Source: Beta vulgaris subsp. vulgaris
Taxonomy: Eukaryota; Streptophyta; Magnoliopsida; Caryophyllales; Amaranthaceae
DNA length: 64,000 nt
Direction: 5' to 3'
Assembly: GCF_026745355.1 (NCBI RefSeq)
Contig: NC_079202.1
Coordinates: 29,756,070-29,820,069 of the forward strand
Under the pieces are notes generated by a model. The model was not told the DNA's origin. It was given only the letters and a program-made list of their open reading frames with translations, and did no database searches. The translations under genes were made by a program, and so were the position numbers. Positions 23,256 to 33,141 of the stretch are shown one piece after another (the first letter of the stretch is position 1; every line of letters begins with the position of its first letter).

Positions 23256-24420
23256 TGATAATTGTGTTTCTAACGCACTTTATGACCTCCTTTTGGTTTG
23301 GTTTGGTCCTCTTTATTCTCTATTCTCCCCTCTTTTCTCCTTATTTTCCTTTCTACTTCATTCATTTGATCATTGATTGATCATAGTGACATTTTGCTAG
23401 ATTTTGGATCAATTTTGATCGAATTTCAAGTACATATGCTTTCATCATGTTTTCTCGTGTTTTCATTGCAGGTATGACCCTTTTCGAGGTCGAGAATTGG
23501 GAGATATCGCTTAAGGGATGAGCTACAAAGACCGAGGGATGATTTTCTGCGCCCGCACTAAGCTTGAAGTGCCCGCACACACTGGTGGCCCGCACCATCA
23601 AGAGATTCATAATACACAAAAACAGCAGGGTATGGTGCGCCCGCACCAACCATAGATTTCATGTTTAATTGCTTAGAATCCATGATTAGTTAGTAGTTTC
23701 TTATCTAGGGTTACGGTGAAAGTATAGATTATGGTTTATATGTTTTGTTGATGTGATTTTGATGTTTTCAAGAAGTTTGTGTTTTGAGACCTTAGGATAG
23801 ATATTGATCACATTTATGCTTTGGTTTTTTGGATTCAAATGTTCTTAATTAAATTTTAAACTTTTTTATCGTCCCCAAGAATCAACTTAATTTCTAGGCC
23901 AAAATATTGGGTAGAAATTAAGGGGGATCCTTCATTAGGGGTTTTCCGAATTTATTGAATCTCTTAATCAATTGACTAAAGACCATTCGAGAGAGGATTT
24001 AGTTGATTGATGCAGTGGTTATTCTTGAGCACCATTCGAGAAAGGACTCGAGTATTTTTGAGGAAAACTAAACCTTGTATAATCATTTTCTTTGCTTCAC
24101 AATCCAATTAACAATCATTTTCTATTCTTATTCATACTAGTAACCTTAACGGTAGTGTCTTCTTATTTGATATTTTAACTCGTGTTATTTTTTATTCCTT
24201 GTTATTAACTACTCATAGTTGTTACCGATTCTTTTCAAACCCCCCAAAAACCCTTCAATTAAGTAATTTACACTTAATAGATTTTAATTAGTCCCATTTT
24301 TGCTGTGGATCGACCCTTGACTTGGATTTACTACGTTCTTAGTAATTGCTTGTTAGGTTTTATAAATATTATTTAAAAGTGATTTTTGGTGTCTTAACGA
24401 CACATAAAAACCTCTTATCA
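23256..24420 (+). repeat. 3' LTR of the Athila-type element
   Basis: It begins TGATAATTGTG just after the polypurine tract and ends CCTCTTATCA, so the terminal six bases form the inverted repeat TGATAA/TTATCA. Length is 1,165 bp. It contains the GTGCGCCCGCACC palindromes and the repeated phrase ACCATTCGAGA(G/A)AGGA near 23980 and 24030. No 5' partner is in the window. If it transposed normally, the target duplication would begin at 24421 (TCGGC). Confidence 0.85.
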
Positions 24421-25211
24421 TCGGCATGCAGCACCGGCGAATACCTCATCCAATCCCGTATTAAAGGAGTATCGTAAGGAGTTCATACCCATTAAGGGAC
24501 AACTGAGCCCTCCGGATTAACTGGCTAACACCTTTTTCGGCTAGGATCATGGAAGAGCCCCCCTTCCCAAAGGTTAAACTGCCAACCATAGAGTTGTTTG
24601 ATGGAACGATTGATCCTGATGATCATCTCTCCGCTTATAAGCATCATATGTATGTCCAAGCAGTAGATGATGCTACTTAGTGCAAGAACTTCACTGGCTA
24701 CTCTGAAGGGATTAGCTTACAGGTGGTTTAATAATCTCCCACTAAGTAAATCAACAATTTTACTAAAATCCATTATCTATTCACTATTCAATGTCGCCAA
24801 TCAACAAGAAATAAATACAAGCATCCACTTGGGTAAGGTCATCCAAGGACGAAAAGAATCCCTTCGAAGTTTTCTTAATATATGCAATCTAGAAGCCTTG
24901 GAGATTCGAGATCTCAATGCTTGGTAGCCTTTGACGCCCTCATCAAGAGGCTATGACTGGGAAGTTTAAAGTTTGATTCTATTAAGAAGAACATCACCAC
25001 TCTTAGAGAAGCCTTAAAGGAGGACGAAGCATTCATACATGCCACAGAAGTTTGTGCTAAGGCCAAACATCCTGAGTCCAATAAGCTTAAAGAGGTGTCT
25101 CACATAGAAAAGAGCAACCCTAAATAGGCCGAGACTTAGGCAACAACCTCTACAACTACTTATTTCAAGCGAGAAAAGAGAAAACAATTTGAATCTTTAG
25201 CTGATCCCATA
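24421..25211 (+). pseudogene. gag: Gag fragment of another gypsy element (Tat/Retand-like)
   Basis: A broken reading shows IMEEPPFPKVKLPTIELFDG and IDPDDHLSAYKHHM, then LKGLAYRWFNNLP (about 24710), then INTSIHLGKVIQGRKESLRS and FLNICNLEALEI. This is the retrotransposon gag domain typical of Tat-lineage elements. It is cut on the left by the Athila 3' LTR and on the right by the Sirevirus 2 LTR at 25212, so it is the older landing site of both. Confidence 0.8.
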
Positions 25212-26339
25212 TGTTGTTTCACTATTTTGATAATGACAAATAATTAACTTTGTTTAATTTAGTTTTGTTTCGTGTGTTATTAGATTTAGTAGTTCTTGTT
25301 TGGACTTCTTTTTTAAATTAGATTTATTCTTTTTAATTCATTAGTAATCACAAATAATATGTTAAATAACTTATGGAGAATTGATTAGGAGATTAAGCAA
25401 AAATTAAGTGGTTAAACTTTATTTGTGACAAAACCGTTTATATTATGGATATAAAAATTGTGATATTTTATGATTACATAATATTCTGTTGAGTTAGTTT
25501 GTGTACAACGTTTTAGATAAATTCCATAAAAAGGAGCCGTCAAAATCTAACCTAAATAAGCGCCTAAGAAGGATGAGTTGTGGTAGTTCCTAGATTTTAG
25601 GAACCACAACAACCCACCTACTAATAAGGCGTGGGAAAATGGGAATGCGTGTGTTAGTGGCTGAACTTGTGGAAAATAAACAACTAACTCCCAACGGATA
25701 TTTGCAACGGATAGATCATGGAGGAAGTGGCTGAATACAAAGCTTAATTTTGAGCATGGAGAAGATCGTGGAAAAGATCTTGGGAAGATTGTCCTCTACA
25801 AATAAGTTTTTTGTAACAATCTTTTTAAGTATGCTTTAAGAATTGTAAGTGTAATATCTTAGTGAAAGTGTATTCGGTTTTACTCTTCTTTTCATTACTT
25901 AGTGTATTGTAGATTGGGTTGAGAAAATCTAAGTCTGTAATCATTTTGAGAGAAAAAGAGAAAGAGAAGAGAGAAAGAGAAAAGACTTCGAGTGAAGTCA
26001 AGAGAGAAAGTCAACTGTTCAAGGGGAACAAGTTGACTGGGAACCAGTTCCTAGAGGAGACGAAGTAGGTCCGAGTTTAGGTTGTACAAAAGAGAGTCTT
26101 CTGGCCTAAAGTTATTAAAGAAAATTGAGTCAAAATCCCTCGTGGTCAAGGTTTTTCTTCCTATTGGGCCTAAGAAGTTTTTGTTGTAAAAATCTCGTGT
26201 TCTTATTTCTTTCTTGTCTATGTATTATTTCTTTCTTAGCAAATCATTCTTTTATTTCCGCAAAATGTTTGAAAATCTCTCCAACTACAATTCAACCCCC
26301 CCATTTTGTAGTTGCTTAAGTGTGTGTTCTCTACTAACA
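25212..26339 (+). repeat. 5' LTR of Sirevirus 2
   Basis: It starts TGTTGTTTCACTATTTTGA and ends TCTCTACTAACA, two bases before the primer site; length is 1,128 bp. The 3' part (about 26130-26220) is recognisably related to the Sirevirus 1 LTR (GTGGTCAAGGTTTTTCTTCC, GGGCC.AAGAAGTTTTT), while the 5' part has diverged. A purine-rich GAGAAAGAGAAGAGAG stretch lies near 25960. No second copy is present for dating. Confidence 0.88.
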
Positions 26340-26341
26340 AT

Positions 26342-26353
26342 TGGTATCAGAGC
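26342..26353 (+). promoter_or_regulatory. Primer binding site (tRNA-Met type) of Sirevirus 2
   Basis: TGGTATCAGAGC lies two bases after the LTR end, identical to the site of Sirevirus 1. Confidence 0.95.
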
Positions 26354-26397
26354 CTGGTTCCTCCAAAAATTTAACACTGAGGAGCTAGTTCCTGGAA

Positions 26398-28186
26398 ATG
26401 ATGAACACATCTGGAGAAAGATTGGAAGAAGGTTACTCAACTCAGCGTCCACCTATGTTTAATGCTAAGTATTATCCATACTGGAAGAACCGTATAGAAA
26501 TTTTCATTAAGGCTGAAAATTATCATGTTTGGAGAGTGATAGAGATTGGTTACTTCGAAGTCATAGAGAAAAATGAAAAGGGTGAAGACATCCCCAAACC
26601 CCTCTCCAAATATGATAAAGATGACTTGCATAAAATGGAGATGATCAACTTGACTAAAAAGATTTTCCACTGTGGCCTTGGTTCCCATGAACACAATCGT
26701 ATGATGGGATGCAAATCAGCCAAGCAAATGTGGGAACTTATTCAAGTTACTCACGAAGGAACTAACGAAGTCAAGAGATCAAAAATCGATATGCTCATGC
26801 ACAAATATGAGCTATTTCAAATGAAGCCTAAGGAGTCTGTCCAAGAAATGCTCACAAGGTTCTCCAACATCATAAATGAGCTTGAATCCCTAGGGAAGGT
26901 CATCACTCCAGAGGAACAAGTACGAAAAGTACTACGAAGTCTTCCTCAGGAGTAAAAATGGATGGCAAAGGTCACTTCTTTGCTTAAAACAAAAGATTTT
27001 ACCATTCAATATCGAGCAACTTTTCGGTTCCTTGTTGACTCATGAAATACATCTAGGAACTCATGAAGTTGACTCTAGTAGACCTAAAGCTTTGGCTCTC
27101 AAGTCTGATGACCAAGAGGATTCGGAAACTGATGATGAAGAAGTAGTATTGATCGTGAAAAGATTCAAGAAATTCTTCAACATGAACTACAAGGGAAAGA
27201 ACTTGAAAAAGCCAGGGAAGCTAAGCTGTCACAAATGTGGAAGTCCTCATCACTTCATAAAGGAATGTCCTCTATGGGAAAATGACAAAAGCAAAGGAAA
27301 ATACAAGGAGAAGGGAAAGGAACAACAAAAACCATTCTCAAAAGTTGATATGAGAAGAGCCATGGTTGCTGCCTTGGGAGAATCGGATTCAAACGAGGAG
27401 CAGGAACAACTAGAAGAGGAAACATCTCATTTGTGTCTCATGGCAAAGACAGACGAGGAAGAAGACTTGCCAAACAACAAGGTATGCATTAATGTTATTG
27501 AAGAAGAGTTAAAAGAACTTTCAAAGAATCAATGAATAAAACTTCTTTTGGAAACTTTGGATGACTACAAGGCCATTTGCGTTAGAGAAGAAAATCTTGA
27601 AAAAGCCTTAGAAGTCATCAAAAGACATTCAAATTGGTTTTAAAAAGTAAATTGCTAATATTGAGGAAAGATTCTTTGAAGTTTTTTATGAAAACCAACG
27701 TATTCGAGAAGCTTTTTTGAAAATGCTAAAAATGAAAATTACTTTTTGAATATGGAGATGGCTGAATTGAAACTATTTGTTCCTGAAGGAACAGGTTCCT
27801 CTATAAATACGAGATCCGAGTTCGAGAAATTAAAATTCGAACATGAAAAGGTTTTAAGTAAGTATCTGGTACTTAAAGAGAAAATGGAATCTTCAAGAAC
27901 GATACTTCCTGATCTAGTGAGTTGGATACAAAAGTATAAAAATGAAGGAAGAAGTGGGTTAGGTTTCAATCACAAGAAGAAAAACAAAATGAAAAAATAT
28001 GGTGATCTTCCAAGCAGCCAAATATGCTCTTACTGTGGGAACAGTGGACACTTAGTGTCTGACTTTTCCTCCAGGGTAGAACATATTGAAATGAACACTC
28101 GCTTAATTAAGCAAGTGTGGAAAGTTAAGAGAAATACTAGCCCAACACAGGAACCCAAGTCAGACTTGGAGCCTACCACTGACTGA
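26398..28186 (+). pseudogene. gag: Gag of Sirevirus 2 (two zinc knuckles, frameshifted)
   Basis: The start at 26398 (MMNTSGERLEEGYSTQRPP) matches Sirevirus 1 gag. The UBN2-like region has MWELIQVTHEGTNEVKRSK. A stop at 26953 and a frame change near 27000 precede LTHEIHLGTHEV, then the knuckle CHKCGSPHHFIKEC (about 27225) and an acidic segment (NEEQEQLEEETSHLCLMA). After a stop at 27533 a coiled-coil-like stretch continues (27540-27900, LKFEHEKVLSKYLVL), and a second knuckle, CSYCGNSGHLVSDF, lies at about 28026. The last Cys of the second knuckle is lost. Confidence 0.9.
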
Positions 28187-28204
28187 TTTCTTTGGATACA
28201 AGCT

Positions 28205-29760
28205 AAAGTGAGGGGGAACAACTTGTGGTACCTCGATAGTTGTTGTTCAAAACACATGACAGGAGATAAAAAAAAGTTTCTCGCGCTTTCAGCCTATGAT
28301 GGAGTAAATGTGACCTTCGGAGACAATCTTATCGGTAATATTGTAGCTATAGGTAAGGTAGGAAAGTCTAAGTCACATTCCATAGATAATGTATTTTTTG
28401 GTCGAGGGTTTGAAGCACAATCTACTTAGTATTTCTCAATTCTGCGACAAAGGGAACAATATTAATTTTACTGATGAATGTTGTGTAGTAAGTAATACAA
28501 GAACAAGTACCAAGATTCTGGAAGGAACTAGGAAAGGAAACACTTATGTTGTTGACCTCAACCTTGTTCCCAAGAACAACCTAACTTCTTTATTAAGTGA
28601 CATCGACAATGAACCACTTCTTTGGCATAAAAGATGTGGTCACACAAGTATGGTGCTGCTCCAGAAGCTAAGTGGTAAGGACTTAGTTGTTGGACTACCA
28701 ACAACAAAAGTCTCAAATCATGAAGTTTCTGGACCATGTGCAAAAGGAAAACCAGTTAGATTCTCGTTTAAACCGAAGAGAATGGTAAGCACACAAAGTC
28801 CTCTTGAGTTGATTCATATGGACTTATGTGGCCCTGTTCGAATCCAAAGCCGATCAGGTAAGAGATATGTACTTGTTATAGTTGATGATTTTTCAAGATA
28901 CACTTGAGTTTTTTTTCTTCATAGCAATGACGAGACATTTGATGAATTTGTAAACTTTGCAAAAAGAACTCAAAGAGTAAGTGGTTTCAGAATTAAGCAC
29001 TTGTGTTCTGATCATGGTAAGGAGTTTGAAAACTCCAAATTTGATGAGTTATGCAGAAATGAAGGACTTGATCACAACTTCTCAGCTCCTAGGACCCCAC
29101 AACAAAATGGCGTGGTGGAGAGGAAGAATCGCACATTGGAGGATATGGCAAGAACAATGATAATAGCCAGCAATCTTCCGAAGAATTTCTGGGCTGAAGC
29201 AGTAAACACGGCATGCTACATCATCAATAGAGTCATGCTAAGACCGGCCCATTGTCTTGAAAACCCCTGATGAGCTTCTCAAAGGAACAAAACCCAATAT
29301 CTCATACTTTAGAATCTTTGGTTGTAAATGCTTTGTACATAACAATGGTAAAGACAATTTAGGAAAGTTTGATGCTAGAAGTGATGAGGCTGTTTTTATT
29401 GGATATGCTTTAAATAGTAACGTATAAAAGTTTACAACAAAAGAACAATGTGTGTTGAGGAAAGTGTCCATATTATTTTCGATGAAACTAACTCCCTGCA
29501 GGAACTAAGTCATGAAAATGACTTTGAAATTGGACTGACTCGTTCTGAGGAGTCAGTGAACCATGATGAGCAACTAACACCTGCAGGAACCGACAAAAAG
29601 CATATTCCTAAGGAAGAGATAGATGTTCCTGATCCTGTCATACAGGAGGAACAAGCAGCAGAAATTCATCTAGAGAATGAAACGAATGAAGATCCTCAGC
29701 TGGAGGAACAGAGACAAGGAGATTTGAACCAAGACCATGGAAGCACCTGAAATCCCATCC
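28205..29760 (+). pseudogene. pol: Protease and integrase of Sirevirus 2
   Basis: The protease motif reads WYLDSCCSKHMTG (about 28226): the catalytic Asp-Ser-Gly is changed to Asp-Ser-Cys. A frameshift near 28390 leads to GLKHNLLSISQFCD. Integrase has LWHKRCGHTSM (about 28620) and IHMDLCGPVRI (first Asp). A TGA near 28905 interrupts SRYT, then SDHGKEFEN (about 29006) and VVERKNRTLEDMART follow. A frameshift near 29250 precedes the C-terminal part with CVEESVHIIFDE and the variable acidic linker (29448-29750). The whole is collinear with 5638-4575 in Sirevirus 1. Confidence 0.9.
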
Positions 29761-30331
29761 CTTGGATTTAATCGTAAGTGATATTGAAAAGGGAACTCAA
29801 ACAAGATCCCAACTTAAAAATTTATGTGCTTTCCAAGCCTTTCTATCTATGACAGAACCTCGAGATCACAATGATGCCCTTCTAGAGTCTGACTGGATAA
29901 ATGCCATGCAAGAGGAACTGAATTAGTTCTAGAGGAACAAGGTCTGACATCTTGAGACCAGGCCTAAAAACCAAAAGGTGATTGGGCTGAAATGGGTCTT
30001 CAGGAACAAGTTGGACGAACATGGAACAATCATAAGGAACAAAGCCAGACTCGTAGCCAAAGGGTATAATCAACAAGAAGGTATTGACTTCGATTAAAAT
30101 TTTGTTCCTGTAGCTAGAATAGAAGCAACAAGAATTTTGATTGCCTTTGCTGCATTCATGGGTTTTAGGTTGTACCAAATGGACGTCAAATGTGCCTTTT
30201 TGAATGGGTATTTAATTGAAGACGTCTATGTGGAACAACCCCCTGGATTTGAAAACCTGATCTTCATAACCATGTCTATAAGCTAGATAAAGCTCTTTAT
30301 GGGCTTAAGCAAGCTCCTAGATCATGGTAAG
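29761..30331 (+). pseudogene. pol: Reverse transcriptase, 5' half, of Sirevirus 2
   Basis: The reading shows [20 protein letters not shown] and [17 protein letters not shown] (about 29975-30090), then [18 protein letters not shown] (about 30170) and EQPPGFEN. It stops at the Tat insertion after the LKQAPRSW-type position. Several stops (about 29923-29950, 30095, 30285) are present. The remainder of RT resumes at 49043. Confidence 0.9.
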
Positions 30332-30964
30332 TGTTACGTAGTACGAAACTAGTAATGCAAAACAACAACTCCCAACTTCAGGTTCTTAATTTGGAGACTT
30401 GTGCAATAATGATTGGGCTCGAATCCCGATTCTGAACTCCGATCAGCAACCTGCAAAAAGGGACCCACCCTGGAGGTTTGGGTGGTATTTCCCCCTTCGA
30501 TGCTTAAGTCAGATATCAGGGATATGAAGGAACTTTTAGAGAGAGAAAGTAGAGAAAGAGAGAGAGATAATTTATGGCAGAATAACAGTACTATGCTCTG
30601 AAAAACGTACCTCTTCCCTGACATCAAGGACTATTTATACTGTTTAGAATGACTGCTGTGCCTTGATGTCACCCTAATTTGGGAGCATTTGATTGGCTAA
30701 GCAATTATATCAAGACACGTGGCAAATGCTGATTGGTCAATACAATTTACCCTTTAGCAGAATCAGGCTTTACTTGTATTGGGCCTAAGTACAATTTTAC
30801 GGCCACAAGGGAGCTTTTCAGTACACCTTTTCCTCAGAAAAGTGAACTTTAGCCCAAAGAACCTGCAGGCCTTTGTACTTTTCTTTGCCTAAGCGAATGC
30901 CACATGTAGTGCTGGAATAGTGCCACGTGTCATCAGAGTAGCCGCCGATTTTTAGGCTTCAACA
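30332..30964 (-). repeat. 3' LTR of the Tat-lineage element
   Basis: 633 bp, starting TGTTACGTAGTACG and ending GGCTTCAACA. It is matched to 48414-49042 with scattered differences. The adjoining interior reads AAGGGGCAAA on the minus strand (30965-30974), a short polypurine tract. Confidence 0.95.
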
Positions 30965-31384
30965 TTTGCCCCTTAAAAGAGGGAGTTACCTTTTAGGCAC
31001 CAAGACGGTTGATCTCCCTCTTTTAACTGACCTGGAACTGCCATTTTCTTTTTCAAAAAAGAGGCACCATTTTGCCGGTCTCCACAGGTCAACCCTCGAG
31101 AGCAATGGTTACTTTTACCGGATGAGGGGGTAACTTTCACCCCTCTATAAATATGAACCTTTGTCGCTTTTGGATCATTTTAACATCCTTGAGAGATTTT
31201 CTAGAGAGAGAGACTCTGTAATTTTTACTGAGTTTTAGAGAGAGAAATTACCCCCGTCCAAGCTGTTACAAACTGCTACTCCACTCGTCCGAAATTTCAA
31301 TTCGTCTTTGACATTCGTCCGAGCTTTCTTCTACAGGTATTTCCTTAATTCTTTTTCTTGTTCTTTCACGCATATTTTGAGAAA
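30965..31384 (+). promoter_or_regulatory. Promoter and 5' leader of the antisense accessory gene
   Basis: A good TATA box, TATAAATA, lies at 31146-31153 on the plus strand, about 240 bases before the ATG at 31385. The following leader (about 31180-31335) is rich in GAGAGAGA and in CGTCC words. A GTATTTCC after CTACAG (about 31337) could start a leader intron ending TTTTGAG before the ATG. The direction is opposite to gag-pol, so this would drive an independent transcript. Confidence 0.6.
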
Positions 31385-32607
31385 ATGAGTTCGTCCTCTT
31401 CATCGAATAAACCTGGCCGCTCAAAAGTTGGTACTAGCCCTAGAACAGAGGGCCTGTCTTCCTCGGCATCTTCTAGAGTTAGACCCATCTTGGCCGGACA
31501 TGCATTCTTTTTCTTTTGTCATGGATGGCAAAGTCAGACGACCCAGTCATTACTTGTGCAGGGTAATCTGGCGCGCGTCAAGCAAACAACTCGTGTTAGA
31601 CGAGGAGTTAACCTGCCGGCCTCCAGCTCAGAAATGGAGGCATCCACTGGACGGATTCCCGCTGAGGGAGAGCGCGCATTCCAAAGTGCTCGTCCAGCAA
31701 ACCCAAGCCCTTCCCCTGAACTCGTCCAGAAGGAATCAGAAGTTCGAGGCTATCCTGATCCCAGCCCGTCCAAACATAGGACGGTCTCTGATGAGTCGAA
31801 TAAATCTGGTTCTTTCAATCCGGCTAGCGATTCGGAGGTGCCGTCAACAACTTCTTTTGAAATAAGACGCCGGCTAGGTCCTCTTCTTGACCTAGACTCA
31901 TCTTGGCCGATAATTCTTGGTTGGGACGAGTAGGCTCTGACCTTAGACCTTTCTCTATGGCCATGCCTATGCCGGGTTACCGATTCGTCCTCCCTGGCCG
32001 AGAGGATACCATACTTAGTCCCCCCTCGGGCCATTTCGCTGTTTACCATCTGGCCTTAGATGCTGGCTTGCGCTTTCCTCTTCATCCCTTTATCAGCCAA
32101 CTCCTTCACTACTATAACATAGGGCACAATCAACTTGCCCCGAACTCCTGGCAAAACATCCTTACCTTCCTGGCTGTTTGCAATTTAAAAGGAGTGGACC
32201 CCTCTTTGGCCGTCTTCTCACAAATCCATTACGTTTCCAAAGTTCCCAAAACAATTGAAGGGAGCTGGCTGAGCGTATGCAACTGTCAGGGCTTCCTTAC
32301 GTATTGGGATAAAATGTCTAAGATGCACTCCTGGAAGGCAGAGTTCTTATTCGTCCAGGCGCCCAATGAAGTGGTTACTAGACGGCTTCGTTATTTTAGC
32401 CGGAGTAATACCAACACTGGACGGATGGCTTCTTACTTAGAGTAGAGAGTAACTCGGCTGAAGAGATGATGGAGTACTTCAGGATTTTGGAGTATTCCAT
32501 GGACGACGTCTCTTTTAAGGGCCCGTCCAATTGGATCCCTTTTAAGGAAATGTTCTATCATGATAACTTCCTGGTCGCTGCCGGCTTGCGGCAGGGCGAG
32601 GATAGAG

Positions 32608-32694
32608 GTATAATTATTTAAAAAAAAATTCCAAGTAGATATCCCGTCCTAATTATCATTCCTCTAACCTTTGTCTCCTCTTTCTTATTTGCAG
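32608..32694 (+). other. Intron 1 of the antisense accessory gene
   Basis: 87 bp, AGAG|GTATAATT to TTATTTGCAG|ACTC, with a pyrimidine-rich tract before the acceptor. Removing it joins GATAGAG to ACTCGGCC and keeps the frame open from exon 1 into exon 2. The intron can only be spliced from plus-strand RNA, not from the element's genomic RNA. Confidence 0.75.
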
Positions 32695-32863
32695 ACTCGG
32701 CCAGAGGTAAACTGAAGAAGTCTTGGATAGGAGACATGAGCTCATCCAGATTTGCAGATACTCTCTGGAAAGAATACAGCAAATCCGGTGCTGAAAAAAG
32801 GACGGATACCCTGGTATACTTAGAATATATGTATTATTTTTTTTTGCGCCTTCTTCCGAGGTA

Positions 32864-33141
32864 AATCGTCCAAACATATGTTTGGACGGACCCTCCTCTG
32901 AAGAGCAATACGTCCGAAAATAGCTGGACGAGCTCCCTCTTCGAAGAGCAATACGTCCGGAATTAACTGGACGAGCTCCCTCTTCGAAGAGCAATACGTC
33001 CGAAATTAGCTGGACGAGCTCCCTCTTCGAAGAGCAAAACGTCCGAAATAATTTTGGGACGGTTTCATGTTCCAATGGACGAGCTGCTTCTTTGAAGGCA
33101 AATCGTCCATAGCTGTTCCGGACGCCTTCCTTCTTCGAAGG
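32864..33141 (+). repeat. Tandem 43-bp repeats with internal dyads in intron 2
   Basis: About three good and three degenerate copies of a 43-bp unit, each holding ACGTCCG and GGACGAGCT as an inverted pair (CGTCC ... GGACG) and the palindrome CTCTTCGAAGAG. Intron 2 starts at 32814 (CTG|GTATAC). The chromovirus inserted in the last unit; its target site GAAGG is the end of this array. Confidence 0.8.

Larger units (their letters stand above)
11500..24420 (+). mobile_element. Athila-type Ty3/gypsy retrotransposon, 5' truncated
   Basis: The plus-strand order is gag (11629-13160), protease, RT, RNase H, integrase (to 19496), an ATHILA ORF1-type env-like gene (20508-21746), a long untranslated 3' region, a polypurine tract and one 3' LTR (23256-24420). 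RT before integrase is the gypsy order. The gag and protease words, the GGGAGGCAACC sequence after pol (about 19550) and the env-like gene point to the Athila branch. The 2,397-bp insertion at 16416-18812 splits integrase. Many stops show this is an old copy. Confidence 0.9.

Noticed and set aside
25950..25990. GAGAAAGAGAAGAGAG stretch considered as a regulatory GAGA element
   Set aside because: A simple purine repeat inside the Sirevirus 2 LTR; nothing ties it to a defined function.
26342..26353. TGGTATCAGAGC copies taken as possible tRNA gene ends
   Set aside because: They are primer binding sites at LTR ends; no cloverleaf surrounds them. No tRNA gene was recognised in the window.
30413..30601. 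A 62-codon frame also seen at 48495-48725
   Set aside because: It lies within both LTRs of the Tat element and is a non-coding repeat unit containing a GAGAGA stretch.
32864..33141. Regular repeats considered as a CRISPR array
   Set aside because: Units are contiguous 43-bp tandem copies without unique spacers, in a plant intron within a retrotransposon.
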